Shown here: positions 16,867 through 25,958 of the stretch, in pieces
How the letters are laid out: each line of letters starts with the position of its first letter
Position numbering within the stretch: the first letter of the stretch is position 1
NCBI RefSeq assembly: GCF_036026595.1
Contig: NZ_JARZFX010000008.1
Location: 1 to 64,000, forward strand
Reading direction: 5' to 3'
Source of the DNA: Virgibacillus_P tibetensis
Lineage (GTDB): Bacteria; Bacillota; Bacilli; Bacillales; Amphibacillaceae
DNA: 64,000 nucleotides
Notes under the pieces: generated by a model
The model's input: only the letters and a program-made list of their open reading frames with translations
Databases searched by the model: none
What the model was told of the DNA's origin: nothing
Program-made: the position numbers and the translations under genes

Positions 16867-17781
16867 TTATTCCTTTGGTTGCAAATCCTCTATCGAATCA
16901 ATGTCCATATATTCAGGAACAACCAAACCAACTCTGGCACCTGTTAAGTTTTCACCTAGATCAATAAAGTCATCCTCATATTGTTCAAAGAAAGCGCCGT
17001 GTGTGACAGGTAACCATGGAGCAAGCGATACATCACCTTCACCGCTAGCGATAGATTGGAACATAATTGCTGGATCGACAGGTGTTATTGTTACCTGATA
17101 CCCTTGTTGTTCCAATACATACTTCATTACTTCTCCGGAAGCAAGTTCTGATTCCCACGGGGTTGATGTAATTTCGATTTCTTTTCCTTCTACTTTTTCA
17201 ACGCCTTCTGTCCACTCGCTTACTTTATCCTGATTTTCTTCTACCCATTTTTTGGCTGCTTCCTCAAATGAAGTGTCTTGTGCATCAAACATGACTGTTT
17301 CCATGTCTTCAGGCTCCCAGTAGAAACGATCGAGAATTTCATAAGCATTAGGCATATCCTCTTCCAAACCATTTCTTACTATTGTATTTATGTTCTCGAC
17401 TTCACCAAATGTACCTTTCGGATCCTCTAAATATTTTAAATCATAAGAAGCAAACATCCAGTGTGGATTCCAACCTGTTACAATAATTGGTTCTTCGTTC
17501 TTAATTGCCTCACCTAGCTCGATTAACATACCTGCAGTTGAGCTTTCTGAAAGATCCCAACCCTCTAAGCTGTCATATTCATCTAAAGTATCATGTGTAA
17601 GACCCATCATTCCTGCGCCAGGCTCAATCCCTGTAATTGTATAACCTACCTCTTCACCATAATTAGCAGTATCTTCTCCTGCATTCCCGTTATCTTTTGC
17701 TTCTTCTTCATCACCACAGCCAGCTAACAGTAGAGAAAAAGATAAGCCAAGCGTAATACCAATTGACTTTAATTTTTCCAT
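16867..17781 (-). CDS. Glycine betaine ABC transporter substrate-binding lipoprotein, lobe-swapped type
   Basis: A 304-residue lipoprotein that would capture betaine-type osmoprotectants outside the cell. Lipobox LLAGC lies near residue 20. The aromatic-cage tryptophans are present: TGWNPHW (about 110), DRFYW (about 150) and APWLPVTH (about 255). Compared with B. subtilis OpuAC, the two halves are exchanged: ITGIEPGAG comes first and SIEDL is at the very end, a known circularly permuted branch of the family. ATG 17781 follows AAGGAGGA. No ATPase or permease gene is adjacent, so it must work with a transporter encoded elsewhere. Confidence 0.88.
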   Translation of the reverse strand: MEKLKSIGITLGLSFSLLLAGCGDEEEAKDNGNAGEDTANYGEEVGYTITGIEPGAGMMGLTHDTLDEYDSLEGWDLSESSTAGMLIELGEAIKNEEPIIVTGWNPHWMFASYDLKYLEDPKGTFGEVENINTIVRNGLEEDMPNAYEILDRFYWEPEDMETVMFDAQDTSFEEAAKKWVEENQDKVSEWTEGVEKVEGKEIEITSTPWESELASGEVMKYVLEQQGYQVTITPVDPAIMFQSIASGEGDVSLAPWLPVTHGAFFEQYEDDFIDLGENLTGARVGLVVPEYMDIDSIEDLQPKE

Positions 17782-18284
17782 TTTACCTTCCTCCTTCAAA
17801 CTTAAAAAGAACCATACATCATGGTATGTTCTACTGTTTCCATCTTAGTTTAAACTTAACTAAATTATTAATTTTGACAGCACATTTAGGTATATTACTA
17901 TAGATATTGTTTCCAGTAAACTTGGATAAAACTCCGTATTATAGAATTTAAGGTAAAAAAAAGTTACATTTCATCGATTAAATTATATATATCATAGAAA
18001 TAATCGTTTATCTTACGCAATAGGTGAAATTTTAACTGGAATTTCATTTTAACAACAATAGTTATTCGTTGTCCAAAATCTCTTTTATTGCTAGCAGAGA
18101 CTTCCTCAAAGATTGATAGATTGAGCAACAAAGTTTAAAGGGGATAAACTTAAATGAAAAACCAGTCACTCGTTAGTGATGGAGAAATTATTGTATTTCA
18201 TATAGTCTTCAACTAATTCAAAGCATCTTTTTCCTCTTCAATATTAATTTTATTATAAAATTCCGTCTTTTCCTAAAATTATCC

Positions 18285-18313
18285 TTGTAAGAGTAGTACT
18301 AAAGGTATATTAT
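18285..18313 (+). promoter_or_regulatory. Candidate sigma-A promoter for the RND gene
   Basis: TTGTAA, 17 bases, TATTAT, located 34 bases before the RND transporter start. The rest of the 17800-18346 gap holds a small inverted repeat (CATAC...GTATG, near 17820) and a 20-codon open frame at 18154 that I do not consider a gene. Confidence 0.45.
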
Positions 18314-18346
18314 AGACTAGATAATATTACCTTCGGAGGATAAAAA

Positions 18347-21300
18347 ATGAAATTAATTCAATTTATTGTGAAGCAAAAAATTTTAGTTGGACTTATTTTC
18401 CTTCTCATTATTGCGACTGGATTGCTTGCAACAAACCAACTAGAAAAAAAATTACTACCTACACAGGACATTGATGGCGTAGTTGTTAGCTTAGACGCTG
18501 GTGATCTAAATGCACTTGAGATTGAAGAGCAAATTGTTACCCCATTAGAACAACGATTTCAAAGCATTAGTGGATACGATGACATGATTTCAACCATTAA
18601 TATGGGGAACGCTACAATTAGAGTGTTTTTCAAAGAAGGCGAAGGGGATGAAGGTTTTCGAGAAGTACAATCGATCATCAACACATTGCGCCCTCAATTA
18701 ACTGGTTTACATAGTGACTATGCTTTCAAAATGTCTACTGATCAACCATTTGAATTTTATATGGAAATTTCCAATGGTGACCTAGACGAGATGACGAACT
18801 TTGCCAAAAACATCTTAAAACCTAGATTAGAAAATTTATCCGAGGTTAGAGAAGTCGCCCTATCCGGAATAGTAGAGTATGAAGTAAAAGTTGTATTAGA
18901 TGAAGATGCATTACGCGACCACAGCTTAGACCCCTCATACATTTTCAATTTAATCCAAAGTACAAATGCAGTTAGTTCTTTAGGAGAGTTTTCAGAAGAA
19001 CAAAACACACCTATGCTTCGATGGGATACCACTTTTCAGAAAACAGAAGATATAGAAAACCTAACGATTCTAACAGAAAGCGGTAATATACAACTGAGTG
19101 AACTGGCAGATATTTCTGTTCAACCAATTAGCAGTATGGCTTCTACATGGAAAGGAAACGATTCCGATATTATCTTAATCGAAGTTGGTCGTACATCAAA
19201 TGTTACTCAAATCGATATGGCGGAATCGGTTCGGGCTGAGGTAGCAGCTATTGAAGATGAAAACTTCATTCAAAACTTTGAAATGAATGAGATTGTAGCA
19301 CAAGCAGATTATGTAGATAACGCGATAAACGGCGTGCAAAAAAATGTGTTGATTGGTGGAATTGTTGCTCTATTCATACTAATCTTTTTCCTACGTAATG
19401 TTCGGGCAACAGCTATCATTGCACTTGCCATTCCATCTTCCATCCTACTTACCTTTACAACAATGTGGGTGCTGGATTATTCGATTAATATGGTTAGCTT
19501 AATTGCACTTGGGCTTGGTATTGGAATGATTGTCGATTCCGCAATCGTTATCCTTGAATCGATTTATAGCAAAAAGGAACAAGGGTATTCCAATCTTGAT
19601 TCGGTTGTCAAAGGAACAAGAGAAGTATCTTCGGCAGTTATTGCAGCTTTATTAACAACGATAGTAGTTTTTGTTCCAATCGGTTTTATTGGTGGAGATA
19701 TTGGTCTAATTGTATCAACTTTAGCTATTGTTGTAGCCATAACATTAATCAGCTCGGTAATTGTTTCATTTACACTGATTCCAACGTTATCAGAGAAATT
19801 TTTAAAAGTAAAAGCGACGAAACACAAGAAGAAGTCAAATAAAATAAGAATTTTTTATGGCAATATTGTTTTATGGATTGCACAAAAAGTATGGCGACGA
19901 ATCGTCATTATTGTGTTATTCCTTGTAGTATTTGTCGGTTCACTTACATTACTAACCCAGATACCAACAACAGTAATGCCTGATGTGTTCAATCGTTATA
20001 CGGAAATGAGCATGAATCTAGAAACTGGTATCTCAGAAGAGGATACATTAGAAGTTGTTGAGGAGGTTAATGATCGCCTCGGTGCTATTACTGATATAGA
20101 AGCACATTACATCTTGAAGTATGGGCATACATATCTACTTCTAGTTAATATGACAAAAGGCAATGAAATTACAAGGGAACAAAAAGAAATAAACGAAGAC
20201 ATAATGAGTACATTACGAGATATGATGGACGATTATCCAATTGAACGAATCGATGGTCTAAGCTCAGCAGGAGGATACCCTGTACAGGTTAATGTTAAGG
20301 GGGAGGACTTCTCAGAATTAGACAGTATAGCTGATGAGCTTATCGCAGAAATAAATACGGTTGATGGAATTGTCGGAACAGTAAGTTCGAATCAGAACCA
20401 AAAGGAATCCCTACGAGTCGTATTAGACCATGACACCTTAAAAGATGATGGATTATCGGCCATGCAAATTAAACAAATCATCGAGCAATTCTCTATCGAA
20501 ATGCCCATCGGTGAGATGATAGTAAATGGCGACTATGTCCCAATCAAAATGGCAATGACCGAGAAATTAACAACAAACAATGAATTACTCGATTATGAAA
20601 TCCAGACAATAAATGGCTTCAAAGCATTATCGAACTATATTTCACTTGAGCCGATCGCATCACCGAATGAAATCTTTCATCAGGATGCGGAACGATACAT
20701 TATCGTAAAGGCAGATATTGAAGATAGAGATTTAGGTTCCATAAATCGAGACGTCCAAGATGTGATAAATCAGTATGATGTCCCTACAAACTATAATGTA
20801 ACGATTGCCGGAGACTTAGAAGAACAACAAAAGGCAATGCAAGAGTTAATGCTTGTTCTTGTAACTGCAATCTTCCTGGTATACCTTGTTATGGCTGTTC
20901 AGTTTAATAATTTAGCACATCCACTTGTTGTCATGTCTGTTATTCCGATGACATTAGTTGGTGCTGTGCTTGGATTGTTTGTCACCGGTCAAGAACTTAA
21001 TATGATTTCTGGAATTGGGATTATTATGTTAATCGGTATTATTTTAAACAATGCAATATTATTACTGGACCGTACAAAACAGCTACGAAGAGATGGACTG
21101 GAAATAGGCGAATCAATTGTAAATGCAGGAAAAGATCGTATACGACCAATTTTTATGACGACCTTAACGACCGCTGGTGGCATGCTACCATTAGCACTTG
21201 CATCCGGTGCTGCAGGTAATTTCCAATCACCATTGGCAATAGTCATTATTTCTGGACTACTTTTTGGTACGTTAATTACATTAGTATTAGTACCTTCTGT

Positions 21301-21391
21301 ATATTTATTATTCAATGATATAGGACGTGGTTTACGAAAGTTATTTACGCGAAAAAAGAAAAAGCCTGTGAAACATTCGAAAGCAGGCTAA
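18347..21391 (+). CDS. RND efflux transporter (AcrB/SwrC-type)
   Basis: A 1014-residue resistance-nodulation-division pump with two homologous halves, each with one helix, a large outer domain and a helix bundle. TM1 is near residues 10-28; the second bundle begins near 335 (VLIGGIVALFILIFFL) and contains LGIGMIVDSAIVILE, the family signature around the proton-relay Asp. The second half repeats this near residue 890 (IGIIMLIGIILNNAILLLD). Proton-driven export of drugs, lipids or surfactant-like molecules is expected, as for SwrC. ATG 18347 with CGGAGG upstream. It is a single gene with its own terminator and no TetR regulator nearby. Confidence 0.92.
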   Translation: MKLIQFIVKQKILVGLIFLLIIATGLLATNQLEKKLLPTQDIDGVVVSLDAGDLNALEIEEQIVTPLEQRFQSISGYDDMISTINMGNATIRVFFKEGEGDEGFREVQSIINTLRPQLTGLHSDYAFKMSTDQPFEFYMEISNGDLDEMTNFAKNILKPRLENLSEVREVALSGIVEYEVKVVLDEDALRDHSLDPSYIFNLIQSTNAVSSLGEFSEEQNTPMLRWDTTFQKTEDIENLTILTESGNIQLSELADISVQPISSMASTWKGNDSDIILIEVGRTSNVTQIDMAESVRAEVAAIEDENFIQNFEMNEIVAQADYVDNAINGVQKNVLIGGIVALFILIFFLRNVRATAIIALAIPSSILLTFTTMWVLDYSINMVSLIALGLGIGMIVDSAIVILESIYSKKEQGYSNLDSVVKGTREVSSAVIAALLTTIVVFVPIGFIGGDIGLIVSTLAIVVAITLISSVIVSFTLIPTLSEKFLKVKATKHKKKSNKIRIFYGNIVLWIAQKVWRRIVIIVLFLVVFVGSLTLLTQIPTTVMPDVFNRYTEMSMNLETGISEEDTLEVVEEVNDRLGAITDIEAHYILKYGHTYLLLVNMTKGNEITREQKEINEDIMSTLRDMMDDYPIERIDGLSSAGGYPVQVNVKGEDFSELDSIADELIAEINTVDGIVGTVSSNQNQKESLRVVLDHDTLKDDGLSAMQIKQIIEQFSIEMPIGEMIVNGDYVPIKMAMTEKLTTNNELLDYEIQTINGFKALSNYISLEPIASPNEIFHQDAERYIIVKADIEDRDLGSINRDVQDVINQYDVPTNYNVTIAGDLEEQQKAMQELMLVLVTAIFLVYLVMAVQFNNLAHPLVVMSVIPMTLVGAVLGLFVTGQELNMISGIGIIMLIGIILNNAILLLDRTKQLRRDGLEIGESIVNAGKDRIRPIFMTTLTTAGGMLPLALASGAAGNFQSPLAIVIISGLLFGTLITLVLVPSVYLLFNDIGRGLRKLFTRKKKKPVKHSKAG

Positions 21392-21429
21392 AAAGTAACG
21401 AACGGTGCCTCGCACCGTTCGTTACTTTT
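21391..21429 (+). terminator. Perfect intrinsic terminator
   Basis: An 18 bp uninterrupted stem starting AAAAGTAACGAACGGTGC, loop CTC, followed by TTTTT. Starts at the RND stop codon. Confidence 0.92.
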
Positions 21430-21459
21430 TCTTATCAAAATCCGTCTTTAATAATGATA

Positions 21460-21706
21460 TATAAATCAATAAAATCCTGCTCTAAAAGAATGTTTCTTTG
21501 CTTGTACAACTCCTAATACAAGAATTAAAAAATATAACACAGTAGTTACAGGCATAATTCATTTCCAAGCTGCCCATATAAAAGAATTAGAAGAAAAGAA
21601 TGAGGAACTAAAAAATTCATTGCAAAGTATTGAAACGAATTTTAACTATGCAAAAAAGGAAGCTGATTATTATAATCAATTGAGGAATTGCACCCTTGTT
21701 CATTAA
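21460..21706 (+). pseudogene. Coiled-coil protein remnant
   Basis: An open stretch without a credible start encodes a C-terminal coiled coil (HIKELEEKNEELKNSLQSIE) and ends in TAA at 21704-21706. Upstream residues CTTPNTRIKKYN could be a lipobox region, but there is no signal peptide. The last eight codons lie inside the following repeat element. I regard it as the tail of a lost gene. Confidence 0.4.
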
Positions 21707-21728
21707 AGGAGCAGGTTAACTAAAGATA
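21681..21728 (+). repeat. Cassette-type element, right half
   Basis: GAGGAATTGCACCCTTGTTC followed by ATTAAAGGAGCAGGTTAAC: the right half of the standard element, matching copies at 54422 and 55067. It follows the coiled-coil remnant. Confidence 0.65.
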
Positions 21729-21756
21729 ACTATAAACAGATGGAGGTGGAAAGTTG

Positions 21757-22059
21757 ATGAATAAATTTCCAAAGTGGTTCTGGATTTCTATTGTGACTTT
21801 TATTATTATTTCTTGGCTCTCTTCTGTCGTCGCTCACTTTTTCTCGGAATTCTTAGTAGTAAATTTTGAATGGTATGTAGGTTATTCCCTTTTTTATCTT
21901 GGTCTATTAGCTTATCCAGTCTTTTTTGTAGTCACGATAATATGCCTATTTAAAAAGGTGAAACTGAACTCAGACGAAAAGGTATGGGCTTTTTTATTTT
22001 TGTTGATACCATTAGTTACTAATTTACCAGTATTTAACCCACTTATAATTTTATCTTAA
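21757..22059 (+). CDS. Small membrane protein, unknown
   Basis: A 100-residue protein with three hydrophobic helices (about residues 9-28, 42-67 and 79-98). ATG 21757 is preceded by GGAGGTGG; a TTG one codon earlier is also possible. Not recognised. A short repeat element follows after about 90 bases. Confidence 0.6.
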   Translation: MNKFPKWFWISIVTFIIISWLSSVVAHFFSEFLVVNFEWYVGYSLFYLGLLAYPVFFVVTIICLFKKVKLNSDEKVWAFLFLLIPLVTNLPVFNPLIILS

Positions 22060-22148
22060 AGGTTAAATAAAGTGATTATTAGACTAAAGACAGTTAATAG
22101 AAACTCTTCTCAGTGCATTAATACAACAAGTATTTTATAGTGCTGCGG

Positions 22149-22181
22149 TCTTATTTAACTAATTGTGCAGATTAATAGAAG
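22149..22181 (+). repeat. Cassette-type element, right half
   Basis: TCTTATTTAACTAATTGTGC then AGATTAATAGAAG, downstream of the small membrane protein gene. Confidence 0.5.
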
Positions 22182-22218
22182 TGATGAAAATTAATGTTTT
22201 ATTCAAGAGGTGTGACCA

Positions 22219-22400
22219 ATGGGGGATTTTAATAAGTTAGCTCCAATAAAAGCGGTAGAGATATTTATAAATAAACGTTGAGTTGCGATGGGGCTCTACT
22301 GGCTGGAAGTGTAGTCCGGGGTTAAGCAACAGAAACATCTGACCTTGACAGTGTAATATTTGATAAAAACCTTAGTCCATCATATAAGGGAAATCTTTAA
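22219..22400 (+). pseudogene. Nucleotidyltransferase gene remnant
   Basis: ATG 22219 with AAGAGGTG upstream encodes MGDFNKLAPIKAVEIFINKR and then a stop. In other frames the following DNA encodes GALLAGSVV and TSDLDSVIFDKNLSPSY, the GS...DLD active-site pattern of the Pol beta-type nucleotidyltransferase fold. At least two frameshifts separate the parts, and the gene breaks off after about 60 codons. Confidence 0.65.
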
Positions 22401-22431
22401 TTGATTTGGGTTGAAATATAGAAGGACAGTA

Positions 22432-22462
22432 GTGGGACCGTCAAAACGGCGGTCTCTTTTAA
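22432..22462 (+). terminator. Intrinsic terminator-like hairpin
   Basis: GGGACCG, TCAAAA, CGGCGGTCTC followed by TTTT, after the nucleotidyltransferase remnant and before the next GNAT gene. Confidence 0.6.
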
Positions 22463-22549
22463 TTAACAGTTCGTTATTTAAACAAAAGAACGACCCTAAA
22501 ATATGATACGATACAGAATATTAACAAAAGAAACGAGGGGAATTTAATT

Positions 22550-23086
22550 ATGATTGAATTAAAATTTTTCGTGACATCGGATTTTCAGCAACTTATTAAT
22601 TGGATAGAAACCCCAGATTTTTTACTTCAGTGGGGAGGGCCTGTATTCGAATTTCCTTTAACTGTAAATCAATTAGAAAAATATATTGAGAATGCCAATA
22701 GTGATAACTCAGATACCTTGGTTTATAAAGTAGTAGATAAAGAAACTGGAGATGTTATTGGTCACATTTCTTTAGGGAGAATTGATAGGAAAAACAAATC
22801 TGCACGGCTAGGTAAAGTATTAGTTGGTGATAAAAACGTAAGAGGTAAAGGAATAGGTGAGCAAATGATAAAGGAAATCCTTAATATTGCTTTTGATGAG
22901 CTTTATTTACATAAAATTAGTCTAGGAGTTTATGACTTTAATGTTTCTGCTATATCCTGTTATGAAAAAGGTGGGTTTGTTAAAGAGGGATTACTTAGGG
23001 ACTCTGCAAAAAATGGGGATGAATACTGGAGTTCGTGGGAAATGAGTGTTTTAGAAAATGAATGGGTGGAAAGAAATAAAGGTTAG
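22550..23086 (+). CDS. GNAT N-acetyltransferase, RimJ/RimL type
   Basis: A 178-residue acyltransferase. Motif A VRGKGIGEQMIKEIL near residues 101-115, preceded by LGKVLVGDKN; motif B LGVYDFNVSAISCYEKGGF near 125-143; the C-terminal EGLLRDSAKNGDEYWSSWEMSVL is typical of RimJ/RimL-like enzymes that modify proteins or small amines. ATG 22550 with GAGGGGA upstream. Followed at once by a repeat element. Confidence 0.86.
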   Translation: MIELKFFVTSDFQQLINWIETPDFLLQWGGPVFEFPLTVNQLEKYIENANSDNSDTLVYKVVDKETGDVIGHISLGRIDRKNKSARLGKVLVGDKNVRGKGIGEQMIKEILNIAFDELYLHKISLGVYDFNVSAISCYEKGGFVKEGLLRDSAKNGDEYWSSWEMSVLENEWVERNKG

Positions 23087-23087
23087 T

Positions 23088-23152
23088 CTTTTTATGCTAA
23101 CTGGTGTAAGAATTTTAAAGAGCAACGAGATATTTATTGCGTTGCTCTTTAA
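23088..23152 (+). repeat. Cassette-type element with terminator-like centre
   Basis: TTATGCTAACTGGTGTAAG directly after the GNAT stop codon, then a perfect 13 bp hairpin TTAAAGAGCAACG / CGTTGCTCTTTAA (23114-23151). The right half is missing. Confidence 0.65.
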
Positions 23153-23198
23153 CCTCTAAAAATATTTTTTATTAAAACTCTTGTAGTCTCTCATTTAA

Positions 23199-23621
23199 TT
23201 AAGCATAGATTCGTGTTGTTTCGCTTTTCTCGTGTCCTAGCATACTTTGTATAACTTCAAGTGGAGCCTCATTGTTCAAAGATGAGTGGCGTAACTGTGT
23301 CTTAATTGGTGAGGATGAATGGTTGTAATTCCATCCCGATTAGAAAACCGTTTATGATGTATCTCATTTGAGTAATGATCATTCTATGGGGATTACGCTC
23401 CGTGACAAATATAGCTGGATCATTGTTATCCCGACAATCTAGATATTTTTTAAACGAATATCATAACGGATATTGAAATATACCCTCTCTCCTTATCTCC
23501 CTTGCCCCGAACAATTGCGGATTGACTTCTTCCCAGTTAATTCTATTTCGATCAAGTGTAACAATTTCTCCAATACGGACATCCTGTAGAGAACATTTCC
23601 AAATGGCTGAATAAAATATTT
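23199..23621 (-). pseudogene. Decayed tyrosine recombinase (integrase catalytic domain)
   Basis: Minus-strand fragments in several frames give RIGEIVTLDRNRINWEEVNP, then AIFVTERNPHRM, then TIHPHQLRHSYATHLL, then APLEVIQSMLGHEKSETTRI and YA with a stop. These are the catalytic boxes of a phage/XerD-type tyrosine recombinase: Arg I in the first, H-x-x-R in HQLRH, the final His in LGHEKSETT and the Tyr in RIYA. Frame changes and an internal stop prove inactivation; the N-terminal domain is absent. It lies between two cassette-type elements, so it could be a relic of the enzyme that moved them. Confidence 0.82.
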
Positions 23622-23753
23622 TTTTTAATAATTTGGTCAATCTAAAAAGCGGCGTTTAATGTTAATATAAGAATGTGTTATTCAAGAAACGACACAGGTT
23701 TTTGGAAGAAGAGCTACCATATTTAATTGGCTTGAGTTGAAGGAGGATTAGCA

Positions 23754-24245
23754 TTGAAAAAAATTATTATCCTATGTATAAGTTTAGTCGTATTAATATT
23801 TATTGGCAGTTATATATATTTAAAAATCAACCCACCCTTAGTTGCTGTTCAAAGTGGTACCGCAATGGAAAGGCAAATATTATTGGTGAAAGTAGGTAAT
23901 AAGAACTTGTTCGGAGAAATAGAGATTCAAGATGTACTAGTGAACGATAGTATTAAACCTTCTAGGATGAAAGTACAGGTAAGTGACCAATCAAAAGGAT
24001 TTATTATTTCAGACCGTTTTGATGGAGAAGAAGAACAAGAATATACATTTAAAGATTTAGATAATATAAAACTTCAACCAAAGACAGACCCTCAAAGACA
24101 ATTAGAGAAAGTAAATAATAGCGTTTCTACTAAAGAAGATTTAATTTATGCAATCACATTGGGGCATCAAAATAGTATTGACAAAGCAATTATAAATTAT
24201 CGTTATTTAGGTATGTCTTTCAAAAAGGTTGTTTCAATAGAATAG
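23754..24245 (+). CDS. Signal-anchored protein, unknown
   Basis: A 163-residue protein with an N-terminal helix (IIILCISLVVLIFIGSYIYL) and an outer domain. TTG 23754 has AAGGAGG upstream. The first part of the domain looks beta-rich (ILLVKVGNKNLFGEIEIQDV), the last part mixed. Not recognised. A full repeat element follows 5 bases after the stop. Confidence 0.6.
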   Translation: MKKIIILCISLVVLIFIGSYIYLKINPPLVAVQSGTAMERQILLVKVGNKNLFGEIEIQDVLVNDSIKPSRMKVQVSDQSKGFIISDRFDGEEEQEYTFKDLDNIKLQPKTDPQRQLEKVNNSVSTKEDLIYAITLGHQNSIDKAIINYRYLGMSFKKVVSIE

Positions 24246-24249
24246 GAAC

Positions 24250-24316
24250 TCTTATTCAACAACGGGCGATTAATCAATAAGCATAGTCGCATCTCGCAGC
24301 AGAAGAATTGAATAAA
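24250..24316 (+). repeat. Cassette-type element
   Basis: CTTATTCAACAACGGGCGATT on the left and TCGCAGCAGAAGAATTGAATAA on the right, with TCAATAAGC/GTCGCATC between. It starts 5 bases after the preceding stop; same orientation. Confidence 0.75.
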
Positions 24317-24434
24317 TTCACTTAAATGAAGAATAAAGAAACTTATTCCTGTTAACAAACGTAGTGAATTTTAAGAACTTTTGTAATTAACAATTTTGTG
24401 ATTAGTTTTTATTTAATATTGACTACTAAAAGGT

Positions 24435-24580
24435 TATTTTTCTTTTAGAAACAATTCAAAGGAAGGCGATAATGAAAGTGCAATTGAAACTGATGATAAT
24501 TTCAACAGAACATTTTATGAAAGCCTAACTCTTGGTGGAGTTATAGTATTTGGATTAATTCTCTTGTTAATTGTGCAACG
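24435..24580 (+). pseudogene. Membrane-protein fragment
   Basis: An open stretch with no start encodes a hydrophilic linker (NNSKEGDNESAIETDD) followed by one membrane helix (GGVIVFGLILLLIV). The reading then runs into unrelated sequence near 24580. A fragment of an unknown membrane protein. Confidence 0.35.
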
Positions 24581-24760
24581 GTGCGCGTTGACAAGTTCTA
24601 TTATAAGCGCTTTTCAGCGTGAAAAACAGGAAGTTTACTATAGGAATGATGGAGCTGTTTCCTGAAACTATCCCATCAATAAGCCTTCGTGCGACATGTT
24701 TCCTGGGTTGCCTCACATGTATTGGTACTATAATTCTTTCAAGCTGAAGTGCGATGTAAC
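24580..24760. other. Unexplained non-coding segment
   Basis: About 180 bp without a credible gene. Contains hairpin arms CAGGAA (24628) and TTTCCTG, and two copies of ACATGT about 20 bases apart. It joins the membrane-protein fragment abruptly at GTGCAACGGTGCGCG, which suggests an insertion or deletion boundary. It may be an end of a lost mobile element; I cannot name it. Confidence 0.25.
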
Positions 24761-24781
24761 AATTTAATAAGGGGAGTTGGA

Positions 24782-25810
24782 ATGGATAAATCACAATTAT
24801 CTTTACGTTTTATAAATTTTGCCAATTTTGAATGTAAGGAATCAAGTGAACTATATGAATTCTTGTCTTTAAAGGTATCAGAAGACGATGACATACTTAC
24901 ATTATGCTCTGAAGCTCAAAAAGGACAACCAGCACCTAATTTATTGTTCGGAGCTGTTCATTATCTCTTATTAAAAGGAAATGAACACCAATTAAAAGAA
25001 TACTATCCAAGTCTCACAAAATACCCAAGAAAAATAGATGCTAAGACTTTTGGTTATTTCAAGGAATTTTGTATTGATTATAGAGGTGAAATTGCATTAA
25101 TACTTAAAAGTAAGTTGGTTCAGACAAACGAAGTTAGGCGCTGTGCTTATCTCTACCCAACTTTCTCTTTGATATATAGCAAAACAGAAAAACCGTTATC
25201 ACTTATTGAAATTGGAACCAGTGCCGGACTTCAGCTTTTATGGGATAGGTATAGTTATTCTTATGGTACAGACGAAACTTTTGGAGATATAAATTCATGT
25301 GTCCATATAACATCGGAAATCAAAGGTGATAATACTCCCTCATTTCTTCCTGAATGTCCCCCTGTCGCAACAAAAATTGGATTAGACTTACATATAAGCG
25401 ATCTAAGTAATTCGGAAGATTATTTATGGTTAAAGTCACTTATTTGGACGGAACACCGAGAAAGAGTGGAATTATTTGAGCGTGCTGCTAGATGCTTTAA
25501 AGAAAACCCCGTAGAACTAATAGAAGGGAATGGGGTAACTCTACTGACAGATATTGTAGAAACCCTTCCTGAAGATACAGCTGTTTGCATCTTTCATACT
25601 CACGTTGCAAATCAAATGCCAGAGGATTTAAAGTACGAACTTTTAGAGAAGATTAAAATAATCGGAGGCAAAAGAGATGTGTTTCATCTTTATAATAATA
25701 TGTGGGATAGAAAGCTCCATCTAGATTATTTTATTGATGGGGTGGAATACAAGCATACTGTTGGTGACACGGATGGTCACGGAAGATGGTTTGAATGGAA
25801 TATTGAATAA
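24782..25810 (+). CDS. DUF2332 family protein
   Basis: A 342-residue protein of DUF2332, often annotated as a conserved hypothetical related to SAM-dependent methyltransferases. Visible family features are GAVHYLLL near residue 55, EIGTSAGLQLLWDRYSY near 140 (a glycine-rich loop resembling a nucleotide/SAM site), IEGNGVTLL near 245 and a C-terminal DTDGHGRWFEW. ATG 24782 with AAGGGGAG upstream. Function unknown. Confidence 0.8.
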   Translation: MDKSQLSLRFINFANFECKESSELYEFLSLKVSEDDDILTLCSEAQKGQPAPNLLFGAVHYLLLKGNEHQLKEYYPSLTKYPRKIDAKTFGYFKEFCIDYRGEIALILKSKLVQTNEVRRCAYLYPTFSLIYSKTEKPLSLIEIGTSAGLQLLWDRYSYSYGTDETFGDINSCVHITSEIKGDNTPSFLPECPPVATKIGLDLHISDLSNSEDYLWLKSLIWTEHRERVELFERAARCFKENPVELIEGNGVTLLTDIVETLPEDTAVCIFHTHVANQMPEDLKYELLEKIKIIGGKRDVFHLYNNMWDRKLHLDYFIDGVEYKHTVGDTDGHGRWFEWNIE

Positions 25811-25958
25811 CAATCAACTTGATGAACGAACGTGGCAAGAGATGAATAGGAAGTTTGCAGGAAAGTTTCTTGTTCTTAGTGCCCTAACAGATTAGAAGAT
25901 TTAAAGAAGGCAGCGTCTGAAATTTATGCAGCTAGTCTATTGTGATAGGAGGGAGAAT

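Noticed and set aside
18154..18216. 20-codon open frame upstream of the RND gene
   Set aside because: It has a possible GGGG site but encodes no recognisable signal or helix and could easily arise by chance; not annotated.
23199..23621. Integron integrase IntI
   Set aside because: The fragment matches general phage/XerD-type recombinases and I see no IntI-specific insertion; only part of the catalytic domain remains.
24567..24794. Minus-strand 75-codon open frame
   Set aside because: It starts inside the DUF2332 leader, has no ribosome binding site and covers sequence that looks non-coding and structured.
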